Shown: positions 1-5,570, counted from the stretch's first letter. The stretch: 6,712 nucleotides of DNA from Mucilaginibacter sp. (GCA_025934475.1 JAICXZ010000182.1:1-6712); one strand, 5' to 3'. Program-made: numbers and translations. The notes: generated by a model from the sequence alone, not told the origin.

Positions 1-465
1 ATAGATTGCACTGCCCGGAGGCGTGATGCGGGTTACTACCGAGCTGATGTTGATCACACTGCCACCCTTTTCACCAAAGTCTTTCACAGCCGCCTTGGTA
101 GCCAGCAACAGACCCAGCACATTGGTATTAAATTGACGATGGAACTCGTCCTCTGTAACGTCCTCTATGCCTCCGAATTGGTAAACACCAGCATTATTCA
201 CCAATATATCTATCCCGCCGAAAGCTTTTTTAGTTTCATTGAACAAACGATCTACATCGCCTGATTTGGATACGTCACCCTGAACAGCTATTGCCCTGCC
301 GCCGTTGGCTACTATATCGGCCACCACTTTTTCGGCACCCGCTCTAGCTGATGCGTAATTAACAACTACTGATGCGCCTGCTGCTGCCAGGTCCTTTGCT
401 ATACCAGCTCCAATTCCTTTAGATGCGCCGGTTACTACTGCTACTTTATTTTCTAACTTTTTCAT
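1..465 (-). CDS. Short-chain dehydrogenase/reductase (SDR), 3' end missing
   Basis: NAD(P)-dependent oxidoreductase of the classical SDR family, probably cytosolic; the substrate cannot be told from sequence. The visible 155 residues begin [19 protein letters not shown]. The glycine-rich nucleotide-binding motif TGASKGIG is at residues 12-19, a conserved aspartate in GDV at 63-65, NNAG at 90-93, the catalytic-type Asn at 115 (NTNV), and the INISS strand with the likely catalytic Ser at 142. The last visible residue, Tyr155, is 13 residues after Ser142, the normal spacing for the active-site Tyr, so the window ends just before the YxxxK lysine. About 90 C-terminal residues lie outside. The ATG at 465 is preceded by a leader of roughly 40 nt and a promoter with flanking operator-like palindromes, so it is probably repressor-controlled. 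It lies downstream of the toxin-antitoxin pair on the same strand but has its own promoter. Confidence 0.95.
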   Translation of the reverse strand, partial: MKKLENKVAVVTGASKGIGAGIAKDLAAAGASVVVNYASARAGAEKVVADIVANGGRAIAVQGDVSKSGDVDRLFNETKKAFGGIDILVNNAGVYQFGGIEDVTEDEFHRQFNTNVLGLLLATKAAVKDFGEKGGSVINISSVVTRITPPGSAIY

Positions 466-492
466 TTTAGTAAGTGATTATTTTCTAATTTT

Positions 493-506
493 GGAACAAT
501 CGTTCC
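493..506. promoter_or_regulatory. Operator-like inverted repeat 1 (GGAAC-N4-GTTCC)
   Basis: Perfect 5-bp arms, GGAAC and GTTCC, around AATC. It begins 1 bp beyond the -7 element of the SDR promoter and covers the expected transcription start. Size and symmetry fit a TetR-family operator, and SDR genes are commonly paired with TetR regulators. No regulator gene is in the window. Confidence 0.6.
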
Positions 507-507
507 G

Positions 508-541
508 CAAATATAAAGTCAAATTGGAACAAACGTTCCAA
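508..541 (-). promoter_or_regulatory. Bacteroidetes-type promoter of the SDR gene
   Basis: On the minus strand TATATTTG (515-508) matches the Bacteroidetes -7 consensus TAnnTTTG exactly. A TTG at 541-539 lies 23 bp upstream, the long end of the accepted spacing for the -33 element. Transcription would start near 503, giving a leader of about 38 nt before the ATG at 465. The -33 element lies inside one palindrome (524-541), and another (493-506) covers the expected start point. Confidence 0.65.
524..541. promoter_or_regulatory. Operator-like inverted repeat 2 (TTGGAAC-N4-GTTCCAA)
   Basis: Perfect 7-bp arms around AAAC, with the same GGAAC/GTTCC core and 4-bp spacer as the repeat at 493-506. 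The centres are 33 bp apart, close to three helical turns. It overlaps the -33 region of the SDR promoter, so a bound repressor would block polymerase. This is the best of the three copies. Confidence 0.65.
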
Positions 542-562
542 TAAAAAATCAAAGATTATTCT

Positions 563-576
563 GGAATGACAATTCC
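563..576. promoter_or_regulatory. Operator-like inverted repeat 3 (GGAAT-N4-ATTCC)
   Basis: Perfect 5-bp arms around GACA. One arm position differs from the other two copies (T for C, with its compensating partner), so symmetry is kept. Its centre is 37 bp from that of the copy at 524-541. It sits between the toxin stop codon and the SDR promoter. It could be an auxiliary operator, or a weak stem for the end of the toxin transcript. Confidence 0.4.
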
Positions 577-595
577 GAAATAACTATGACAAATC

Positions 596-1060
596 TCAAC
601 TGATTTTTAGCCTGCGATCAAATAAAAACGGCTTGATTTCTTTGATTTTAAGCTTATCAAACTCCGGATGAGCCGGGTTCAGGAGGTAATTATATTCGAG
701 GTCGATAATGGCTGACGGCACCTTAAGGATAGCAGTCTCCCGGCCCTGCAGCCAGTCGTCCCCTATCGCCTGCGTATAAGGGTAATTGATCACTTTATGC
801 CAGTCGGTGTCATGCCGCTGCAACTGCGCCAAAGTAATTTCCTTGATTTTTAGTTTGTCCGGAATGTTATAGATGGTTACCGAAAAGTTCCCCGCATACA
901 ACGAAGTTCCTGAGGAATGCGCCAGCTTCTCAAGACACGACAGCGCCAGCGAACCGCCGGTATAAATCACATACTGCCCCACCGAATTCCACCGCCCATC
1001 CACACCAGATCCCTTCCGGTCACCCGCATATTTAGTCTGCCCTATCCGATAAACCAGCAT
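596..1060 (-). CDS. res: RES-domain toxin (NAD-degrading), partner of the Xre antitoxin
   Basis: 154-residue protein of the RES family, toxins of type II Xre-RES modules known to deplete NAD+ (glycohydrolase or phosphorylase activity). The N-terminus MLVYRIG, the block DGRWNSVGQYVIYTGG (21-36) and SCLEKL (41-46) follow the family pattern. Candidate catalytic residues are Arg23 in GRWN, Tyr33 in IYT, Glu44, and Ser116 in VPSAI; these give the R-E-S signature, so the enzyme looks intact. Length is normal for the family. The ATG at 1060 has no Shine-Dalgarno; it follows an A/C-rich leader of 8-nt units. The antitoxin gene lies 101 nt upstream on the same strand, giving the usual antitoxin-toxin order but a long gap. 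Expected to be co-transcribed with and held inactive by the antitoxin. Activity is inferred from family membership. Confidence 0.9.
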   Translation of the reverse strand: MLVYRIGQTKYAGDRKGSGVDGRWNSVGQYVIYTGGSLALSCLEKLAHSSGTSLYAGNFSVTIYNIPDKLKIKEITLAQLQRHDTDWHKVINYPYTQAIGDDWLQGRETAILKVPSAIIDLEYNYLLNPAHPEFDKLKIKEIKPFLFDRRLKIS

Positions 1061-1161
1061 GATTTTTTAGTTGGAAGGTTTAAACGTTGAAATATTGTAA
1101 TGTTGCGGTTCACTTGATTCAATAGTAGGTTCTAACTTTACAACCTTACAACTTTCCAACA
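1061..1161 (-). repeat. 8-nt-phased spacer between antitoxin and toxin genes, imperfect dyad
   Basis: Read on the minus strand, the spacer falls into consecutive 8-nt units. First come GTTGGAAA, GTTGTAAG, GTTGTAAA, GTTAGAAC (1160-1129), then three less regular units (1128-1105), then AACATTAC, AATATTTC, AACGTTTA, AACCTTCC, AACTAAAA (1104-1065) and AATC before the ATG. The GTT-type half and the AAC-type half are partly complementary: GTTGGAAAGTT at 1160-1150 pairs with AACCTTCCAAC at 1080-1070 with one wobble. The mRNA could fold into a long weak hairpin between the two cistrons. No terminator-like U tract follows a strong stem, apart from the short A-rich start region. Confidence 0.6.
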
Positions 1162-1695
1162 TTAAGCGGTGGCGCCATAATCGATACGGATAAGCTCGTG
1201 CATCACAATGCTGATACCGGTAATGGTATCAAGGATATCAAACGGCACAGCATCAATACCCATATTATAGCTTTTGAGCCAGGCTTTGAACTCATCGAGA
1301 GAACCAAAGGTATCGAGGCCCTTATTGAAAAGCTCAAATAACTGTATAATGTGCTCGCTGATACCCAGATTAAGCTCCTTACTATTTTGAATATGCTTGC
1401 GCAAGGTAGGTTCGGTGATATCAAGCCAGCGCGAAACATCGGCCTGGGTGGCGCCGGTAACAAGTATCAGATCGTTGATGGCATTGGGCTGCAGGCCCTT
1501 TTTGATGGCATCGAGTTTGGCAATGGGCGACTTAAAATAGCTGGTATAAGGTACCAGCACATCCGATGCGTACGAGGTAAACTCATCGGTATCGGTTTGG
1601 TACATTTTATGGCCTGTGCCGCTTTCCGGGCTATACTTTATCTTTCCCATACCCAAAGGTAATATTTTTCCAATTGAAACGAAAGTTTTTTCCAA
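1162..1695 (-). CDS. xre: Xre/MbcA/ParS-type antitoxin of the RES toxin
   Basis: Antitoxin of up to 177 residues that should bind and neutralise the RES toxin and repress its own operon. A helical DNA-binding region lies at about residues 68-103 (containing GATQADVSRWLDITEPTLRK). The C-terminal toxin-binding domain, about 128-177, carries the family pattern FGS..EF..WL (130-140), a PFDILDTITG segment (151-160) and a final IDYG. The open frame starts at a TTG (1695); an in-frame TAA lies three codons upstream. The first ATG is codon 16 (1650), giving 162 residues and still leaving the whole DNA-binding region. That ATG is 3 nt after a perfect TACCTTTG (1661-1654), so a near-leaderless transcript from 1650 is an alternative. 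Two copies of ATTGGAAAAA at 1696-1687 and 1674-1665, 22 bp apart, could be operator half-sites. Confidence 0.88.
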   Translation of the reverse strand: MEKTFVSIGKILPLGMGKIKYSPESGTGHKMYQTDTDEFTSYASDVLVPYTSYFKSPIAKLDAIKKGLQPNAINDLILVTGATQADVSRWLDITEPTLRKHIQNSKELNLGISEHIIQLFELFNKGLDTFGSLDEFKAWLKSYNMGIDAVPFDILDTITGISIVMHELIRIDYGATA

Positions 1696-1696
1696 T
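1665..1696 (-). promoter_or_regulatory. Direct repeats ATTGGAAAAA ahead of the antitoxin ATG
   Basis: The 10-mer occurs at 1696-1687 and again at 1674-1665 on the minus strand, exactly 22 bp apart, about two helical turns. This would put both on the same DNA face just upstream of the possible -7 element TACCTTTG (1661-1654). Autoregulation by Xre antitoxins makes an operator role plausible. No good -33 element is seen at the right distance, so the promoter assignment is weak. Confidence 0.35.
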
Positions 1697-1745
1697 ATTT
1701 TTTTACTTTGACTACCAGCTACTTAAATTTTCTTACAAAATTCTC

Positions 1746-1776
1746 TTGCCAAAAACTAAAAAAGTTAGTATCTTTG
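1746..1776 (+). promoter_or_regulatory. Bacteroidetes promoter driving the phage module
   Basis: TTG at 1746-1748, a 20-bp spacer, then TATCTTTG at 1769-1776, a perfect TAnnTTTG -7 element with ideal spacing. Transcription would start near 1782, about 35 nt before the small terminase ATG at 1817. It points away from the antitoxin gene, so this 120-bp gap separates two divergent units. Confidence 0.7.
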
Positions 1777-1816
1777 ATTATTCCTTTATGCCATCCGGCA
1801 TTTAAATCATGACCTT

Positions 1817-2248
1817 ATGAAGAAATACCCATTCCGTTCAGTCGCTGAACTGGAGAACCTGATCGAGTCCTATTTTGACGGACTCAACCCCAAAAACGAA
1901 CCCCAGCCCGATGCTAAAAAACAAAAACGGGAGCCTACCCCGCCTACAATGTCAGGCCTTGCCTATCATTTAGGTTTCGAGAGTGTCGAGGCTTTTGAGG
2001 CGTGCGAAGCCAAAGGCAAATACACCTTCTGGTTAAAACGTGCCGGCTTACGTGTAGAGGCCGAGTATGAAAAGAAGCTTCACTATCAATCATCAACTGG
2101 CGCCATTTTCGCTTTAAAAAGTCGGAGACGGGGCGAACAGCCGGCAACCGGTACCTCCACCGAAGCCACAAATAACATTTTCAACGTAGAGGTGGTTCAC
2201 TCGGGCTTTAACGTGGCGGGCGCCGAAAAAGAAGTGGCATTACAATAA
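1817..2248 (+). CDS. terS: Small terminase subunit-like DNA-packaging protein
   Basis: 143-residue protein that in phages recognises viral DNA and guides the large terminase to it. An N-terminal helix (residues 8-20) is followed by a Lys/Pro-rich linker (24-43). A helix-turn-helix-like segment TMSGLAYHLGFESVEAF (44-60) follows, then a helix with KRAGLRVEAEYEKKL (74-88) and a GAIFALK motif (95-101). This order (GLA..LGF, then KRA, then GAIFALK) is the pattern of Gp3-like packaging proteins found next to large terminases. The usual ending after GAIFALK (a tryptophan-containing GWxDK stretch) is replaced by SRRRGEQ, so the C-terminus is divergent. The ATG at 1817 has no Shine-Dalgarno; a 3-codon frame from ATG 1809 overlaps it and ends in it. 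The large subunit gene lies downstream, beyond an opposite-strand lipoprotein gene. Confidence 0.75.
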   Translation: MKKYPFRSVAELENLIESYFDGLNPKNEPQPDAKKQKREPTPPTMSGLAYHLGFESVEAFEACEAKGKYTFWLKRAGLRVEAEYEKKLHYQSSTGAIFALKSRRRGEQPATGTSTEATNNIFNVEVVHSGFNVAGAEKEVALQ

Positions 2249-2260
2249 CCGGCTACTTCT
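2226..2260 (-). terminator. Intrinsic terminator of the lipoprotein gene, in the convergent junction
   Basis: A 9-bp stem with one mismatch or wobble pairs 2230-2238 (AGAAGTGGC) with 2252-2260 (GCTACTTCT) around a 13-nt loop. On the minus strand the stem is followed by a T run (complement of AAAAA at 2226-2230), as in an intrinsic terminator for the lipoprotein transcript. In the plus direction no T run follows, so read-through from the small terminase gene towards the large one is possible. The stop codons of both converging genes lie in or beside the loop, 4 nt apart. Confidence 0.5.
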
Positions 2261-2843
2261 CGTAATAATAGTCGGCCTCATTCCGGTAGGTATGCGATAT
2301 GTTATTATTGGTGAGCGTATAAACGTTAACCGTATGGAGATTAAGTTTCGAAATGGTCAATTGGTTTATCACGATTGAATTGGAGACGGCGGAGAAAACG
2401 CCAAATGAGCTGCCATTACTATTAGGCGTTACGCTCTCAGCGAAAGCGAAGCTGCCACTACCTAGTCCGGCCAACGGCGCAGAAACGCTAAACTTAGTGC
2501 CCGAAAAAGTATAAACTCCCGCTGTCGAGTCCGCTGTGGTAACGGGTGGTTGGCTTAGATTCAAGCCACCAGTAACTTCAGACGAGTAAACACTTACGCT
2601 GCTATAGGTCCCGTCCTTGTTAAACTGTGCCCTGGCAATATTATTCGGCGCTGCATCATAAGTAGTATCGGTTTTAACAACGCCGTCAACATATTGCACC
2701 ACCTTCTGCTGTGCAAGCGTCCATCGGCCAATAATCTCTTGCTGCTGCATTTGGTTTAAACCCACGGCTTTACTGTCCTTATTGCACGAATAAAGAAATG
2801 CTGAAATCAGTACAAGTAAGGACAAGATAGATAGTCGGCGCAC
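2253..2843 (-). CDS. Putative lipoprotein, lipocalin-like, between the terminase genes
   Basis: 196-residue secreted protein. The signal peptide has RR at 2-3, a hydrophobic core at 4-17 and the lipobox LYSC with Cys20 as lipidation site, so it should be anchored in an envelope membrane. The following residues NKDSK are polar; whether it is surface exposed cannot be told. The mature part begins with a Gln-rich helix (30-35) and IIGRWTL (37-43), the start typical of small lipocalin-like Bacteroidetes lipoproteins, followed by Ser/Thr/Gly-rich beta strands. Function unknown. It starts with GTG at 2843, the only reasonable start between the upstream stop (2867-2865) and the signal peptide. A possible promoter is TTTG (2899-2896), 22 bp, TAATTTTA (2873-2866). 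It runs against the phage genes, as accessory 'moron' genes of prophages often do. Confidence 0.8.
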   Translation of the reverse strand: MRRLSILSLLVLISAFLYSCNKDSKAVGLNQMQQQEIIGRWTLAQQKVVQYVDGVVKTDTTYDAAPNNIARAQFNKDGTYSSVSVYSSEVTGGLNLSQPPVTTADSTAGVYTFSGTKFSVSAPLAGLGSGSFAFAESVTPNSNGSSFGVFSAVSNSIVINQLTISKLNLHTVNVYTLTNNNISHTYRNEADYYYEK

Positions 2844-2901
2844 GCGTATCGAATTAAGGTCGGCTTAAAATTAATAAAAAATTAGTTCAAATTATCAAAT
2901 T

Positions 2902-4140
2902 ATGCTTAAAGGCTGCCAGGCAACTATATTATTTGATGCCAATTACCACTCAAACGCACATGTTATTGTTAACCAGGGTGGTACCAACTCAGGCAAAACG
3001 TTCTCGATATTGCAGGTGCTGTTTGCCATCGCAGGTCAGCAGGCCAACCAGGTGATCACCGTTGTTGGCCAGGACATACCCAACCTAAAAGCAGGCGCCT
3101 TACGCGATGCGTTAAAAATGTTCGGCGACTCTGTCCAAATATCCCGTATGGTGAAATCATACAATCGTTCCGAGCGGATATTCGAGCTCACTAACAAAAC
3201 TATTATGGAGTTCAAAAGTTACACGGATGCACAGGATGCCAAGTCGGGCAAAAGAGATTACTTGTTTGTGAACGAGGCGAATGGTATCAACTGGAATATC
3301 TATTCTGAGCTTGCACTACGAACCAAAAAACGAATTTTTATCGACTACAACCCAAACTCCGGCTTTTGGGTGCACGACAATCTGCTTGGCAAAGAGGGTG
3401 TCCAGTTGGTCATTTCTGATCATCGCCACAACCCCTTTGTGGAAGAAAACATGCGCCAGAAGATTGAATCGCTCAAGGAGATAGATATCGAGCTTTGGAA
3501 AGTATATGCCCGAGGCCTTACCGGTAAGATCACAGGTACCGTTTTGGACAACTGGCATATTTGCGAAGCCATTCCACCCGGAGCAAAACTAATCGCCGCC
3601 GGGCTCGACTTCGGTTATTCCAACGATCAAACCGGCTGCGTTGAGGTATACAGGCAAAACGGTGAGCTGTGGATCAACGAGTTGCTATACGAAACCGGTT
3701 TAACCAATCCGGATATCTCGGCAAGACTGACGAGCATCGGCCTCAGCAAAAATACCCCGATCATCGCCGACAGCGCAGAGCCAAAATCTATCGAAGAACT
3801 CCGCCGTCTTGGCTGGAATATTTTACCCGCCCGCAAGGGTAGCGACAGCGTGAAGTTATCGATCGATATACTTAAACGGTACCGCCTCAATGTTACCCGG
3901 GAGAGCGTCAATCTGCGCACAGAGCTTAGTCGTTATAAATGGAGGACCGACGCTGCGGGCAGGGTTTTAAATGAACCTGTTGACCGGTGGAATCACTTGA
4001 TAGATCCGTTAAGATATATTGCATTAAACAAACTAAAAATCAGTAAATTAGGACAACCCAAATCACGTCTGCCATTTACGTCTATGTCGCCCGGTAACCA
4101 ACTGCATAGGGAGATAGTAAATGACCTTATAAAACGTTAA
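2902..4140 (+). CDS. terL: Phage terminase large subunit (PBSX/Terminase_3 type)
   Basis: 412-residue DNA-packaging motor: an ATPase that pumps DNA into the prohead, and a nuclease that cuts the concatemer. Walker A is GGTNSGKT (26-33). Walker B is DYLFVNEAN (119-127) with catalytic Glu125, and the coupling motif is DYNPN (148-152). The RNase H-like nuclease domain starts near GLDFGYS (234-240). Its acidic residues are Asp236, Asp290 in IIADSAEP (287-294) and Asp368 in HLIDPLRY (365-372). All key residues are present, so the protein looks functional; length is normal. The ATG at 2902 has an A/T-rich leader without Shine-Dalgarno. No TAnnTTTG element is seen in the 58-nt gap to the divergent lipoprotein, so it may rely on read-through from the 1746-1776 promoter across the antisense gene. 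The next gene starts 52 nt downstream. Confidence 0.95.
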   Translation: MLKGCQATILFDANYHSNAHVIVNQGGTNSGKTFSILQVLFAIAGQQANQVITVVGQDIPNLKAGALRDALKMFGDSVQISRMVKSYNRSERIFELTNKTIMEFKSYTDAQDAKSGKRDYLFVNEANGINWNIYSELALRTKKRIFIDYNPNSGFWVHDNLLGKEGVQLVISDHRHNPFVEENMRQKIESLKEIDIELWKVYARGLTGKITGTVLDNWHICEAIPPGAKLIAAGLDFGYSNDQTGCVEVYRQNGELWINELLYETGLTNPDISARLTSIGLSKNTPIIADSAEPKSIEELRRLGWNILPARKGSDSVKLSIDILKRYRLNVTRESVNLRTELSRYKWRTDAAGRVLNEPVDRWNHLIDPLRYIALNKLKISKLGQPKSRLPFTSMSPGNQLHREIVNDLIKR

Positions 4141-4176
4141 TAATATATGTATACAAGTGTTTCTATAACCCTCAGC

Positions 4177-4182
4177 AGGAGG
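4177..4182 (+). promoter_or_regulatory. Strong Shine-Dalgarno AGGAGG before the tail chaperone gene
   Basis: AGGAGG ends 10 nt before the ATG at 4193, and a GAGGA lies closer at 4185-4189. Other starts in this window lack such a site, and Bacteroidetes usually do not depend on one. It fixes the start at 4193 and suggests high expression or an origin of this gene outside the host lineage. Confidence 0.6.
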
Positions 4183-4192
4183 ATGAGGAATT

Positions 4193-4885
4193 ATGATTGA
4201 GAAAACGCTCCGCACCATCGACGGCAAAATTCGGGTGAGGATACCCACCATGCTCAACGAGATCACGCTGGGCCAGTTGATTGCCATGCAGGACAAGCAG
4301 TACCTTGGCGACCTTGATGCTATCAGCATTCTTTCGGGCCTGCCTAAAGAAGAACTAGCCAATGTGATCAATTTCGAGGATTTCAGCGTATTTGGCAATT
4401 ATGTGCATTCTTTATCCAACCAGATCAAATACCTGTACCAGGGCGATGCCGTGCCCCGCAAGGTAACCTTTTTAATGGGCAGGCAGGAGGTGGTTGTAGA
4501 TGTAATACATAATTTGTCCGTAGAGCCTGCGGGAGCGTTCCTCGCTGCCAGGGACATCATTGCCGACGAGATCAACGACCATATTAAACAATACGGAGAA
4601 GATAACTGGAAAACGCATTTTCAGCCATCTTTAAAAGCATGCAGTCATGTGCTGGCACACTACTTCTTCTGCCGGGTTACCAAAAACAGATACGACGAAT
4701 ACGAGGCCGAAGCCTTTTGTGAGGACGTAAATAAATTACGGGTCACGGAGGCGCTGCCCATAGCCCGACATTTTTTTACCTCCTATCCCGACTTATTGAA
4801 ACAGAAGATCGGCTTCTTGCAACAGTTCCGGCAATACTGGAGAAGAAAGCGGGTATCCAGGCGTTTGAAAAATTTAAATATATAA
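4193..4885 (+). CDS. Probable tail assembly chaperone, short (unshifted) product
   Basis: 230-residue, mostly helical protein with no signal peptide or membrane segment. It opens with a short strand region (KIRVRIPTML, 12-21) and ITLGQLIAMQD (24-34). Segments on a level-setting pattern follow (AISILSGLP, 43-51), then a long helical part ending in a very basic tail (RRKRVSRR, about 214-224). I assign it to phage tail assembly chaperones from four points: position in a phage operon, overall pattern, a second overlapping frame in -1, and slippery heptamers before the stop. In lambda the equivalent pair (gpG and gpGT) helps assemble the tail around the tape measure protein. Here the next gene is not a tape measure. 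The start has a strong AGGAGG. The name rests on organisation more than on recognised motifs; a different tail or baseplate role is possible. Confidence 0.6.
   Translation: MIEKTLRTIDGKIRVRIPTMLNEITLGQLIAMQDKQYLGDLDAISILSGLPKEELANVINFEDFSVFGNYVHSLSNQIKYLYQGDAVPRKVTFLMGRQEVVVDVIHNLSVEPAGAFLAARDIIADEINDHIKQYGEDNWKTHFQPSLKACSHVLAHYFFCRVTKNRYDEYEAEAFCEDVNKLRVTEALPIARHFFTSYPDLLKQKIGFLQQFRQYWRRKRVSRRLKNLNI
4870..4876 (+). promoter_or_regulatory. Candidate -1 ribosomal frameshift site A AAT TTA
   Basis: In the reading frame of the 4193 gene the codons AAA AAT TTA give the heptamer A AAT TTA, a canonical X XXY YYZ slippery site. It ends two sense codons before the stop TAA (4883-4885). Slipping back one base continues with AAA TAT ATA into the frame open to 5037. 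A GC-rich hairpin, TCGCC-GGA-GGCGA (4901-4913), lies 24 nt downstream, farther than the usual 5-9 nt. A second in-frame heptamer T TTT TTT lies upstream at 4771-4777 and would also reach the same frame. Either shift yields a 281-residue product. Confidence 0.6.
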
Positions 4886-5037
4886 ACACCGTCAACGCCC
4901 TCGCCGGAGGCGATATTACCAAATGGAGCCAAATACTCGCCATGCCTTATGACAGGGTTTTAACCAAGCTCCTCCTCAATAAGACCGAAGCTGAATATCA
5001 ACGGAGATATTCAGAATTATTAGCCGCCCAGCGCTAA
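4876..5037 (+). CDS. C-terminal extension reached by -1 frameshift (tail chaperone long form)
   Basis: 53 codons from the proposed slip point to TAA at 5035-5037. They read as ordinary protein: KYINTVNALAGGDITKW, then the segment ILAMPYDRV and LNKTEAEYQRRY before a final SELLAAQR. The frame is open from 4732, but contains no ATG, GTG or TTG before an ATG at 4948, which would give only 29 residues; independent translation is therefore unlikely. The -1 reading already looks protein-like from about 4840 (EKKAGIQAFEKF), while the 0-frame there turns unusually basic with AGA/AGG codons. The change of frame may therefore lie slightly upstream of the heptamer. A true frameshift mutation is the main alternative. 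The long form would resemble the gpGT-type product of tail chaperone genes. Confidence 0.6.
   Translation, partial: KYINTVNALAGGDITKWSQILAMPYDRVLTKLLLNKTEAEYQRRYSELLAAQR
4901..4913 (+). promoter_or_regulatory. GC-rich hairpin downstream of the frameshift site
   Basis: TCGCC and GGCGA (5 bp, perfect) around a GGA loop. An alternative fold, CCTC-GCCG-GAGG with two further pairs after a bulge, uses 4896-4912. In mRNA it could pause ribosomes and help frameshifting, although it is 24 nt from the slippery site (19 nt for the alternative fold). Confidence 0.35.
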
Positions 5038-5117
5038 GATTCCAACACGACTATTGCCACCAACTAATCACAAGTTAACTAATCAACTAGTTAACCAATT
5101 AACTATTCACCAACCCC
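5038..5117 (+). repeat. 8-nt-phased low-G leader before the 5118 gene, with 8-bp palindrome
   Basis: From 5077 the leader runs in 8-nt units AACTAATC, AACTAGTT, AACCAATT, AACTATTC, then ACCAACCCC directly before the ATG. An earlier AACTAATC is at 5062-5069. Only a few G residues occur in the 80 nt. GTTAACTA (5074-5081) and TAGTTAAC (5088-5095) form a perfect 8-bp A/T-rich hairpin with a 6-nt loop. No promoter element of the TAnnTTTG kind and no Shine-Dalgarno is present. Confidence 0.6.
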
Positions 5118-5564
5118 ATGCCCATTCGCAACCAAATACAATCCATCACCCAAATCCTCACGGAGCAACCCACATTCGTCTACGGCACCGCGAACGAAAT
5201 CAATGAATTGGCCGACGACGCATCCTTCCCTTGCGTTTTCATGTACCCTTTGCAGCCCATTACAGTGTCACCACACATAAACGGCTCCGTCGATAATACT
5301 TTCTCCGTCTACCTTGAATTCCTTTATAAAACGGAATTTGACCAATACACGTCGGATAATGAAATCTATGTAAACCAGGCTCTCAAAATGGCTAACGAAT
5401 TCATCGTTAAAACATCTAAATACCGCGAAGGCGAGGGCCGATATTTCAGGATAAAACCCGGTAACAATGCCAAATGCCTGCCGGTTTATAATAAGTTCGA
5501 TGTCAACTCAACCGGCGTAAGCCTTACGATGATTTTATCGACGATGTATTTCGAATCGTTTTAG
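5118..5564 (+). CDS. Putative phage tail terminator / tail completion protein
   Basis: 148-residue soluble protein without signal peptide or membrane segment. An N-terminal helix (about 3-16) is followed by a beta strand FPCVFMYPL (37-45). A second strand, SVYLEFLYKTEFD (63-75), precedes a helix (81-98). The end is NKFDVNSTGVSLTM (125-138). The alternation helix, strand, long strand with an acidic turn, helix, final strand 'D..ltGv...l' resembles small tail terminator or tail-completion proteins of Bacteroidetes phages, which cap the tail tube at the head end. No catalytic motif is visible. The ATG at 5118 follows CACCAACCCC, matching the CACC-type sequence just before the next two starts, which supports this start. 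I am fairly sure it is a phage structural gene; the exact role is a pattern-based inference. Confidence 0.55.
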   Translation: MPIRNQIQSITQILTEQPTFVYGTANEINELADDASFPCVFMYPLQPITVSPHINGSVDNTFSVYLEFLYKTEFDQYTSDNEIYVNQALKMANEFIVKTSKYREGEGRYFRIKPGNNAKCLPVYNKFDVNSTGVSLTMILSTMYFESF

Positions 5565-5570
5565 TCGATA

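Noticed and set aside
561..580. Palindrome at 563-576 as transcription terminator of the toxin
   Set aside because: The stem is only 5 bp and A/T-rich, and the T run on the minus strand comes about 12 nt later. It fits the operator series better.
1351..1662. Open frame of about 100 codons on the plus strand across the antitoxin gene
   Set aside because: It lies opposite the well-supported Xre antitoxin, shows no family motif, and has no promoter or leader of its own. It is a mirror of the real coding strand.
1697..1816. Prophage attachment site or integrase remnant in the divergent gap
   Set aside because: The gap contains a clean promoter and A/T-rich sequence only; no tRNA end, duplicated core or integrase fragment was found in the window, so the left edge of the element cannot be placed.
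3627..3920. Open frame on the minus strand inside the terminase gene
   Set aside because: It is fully inside the large terminase nuclease domain, whose motifs are intact; its sequence is Leu/Arg-rich, as shadows often are.
4948..5037. Independent 29-residue gene starting at ATG 4948
   Set aside because: Too short, no leader signal, and it begins inside a motif (ILAMPYDRV) that continues upstream in the same frame, so it is part of the frameshift extension.
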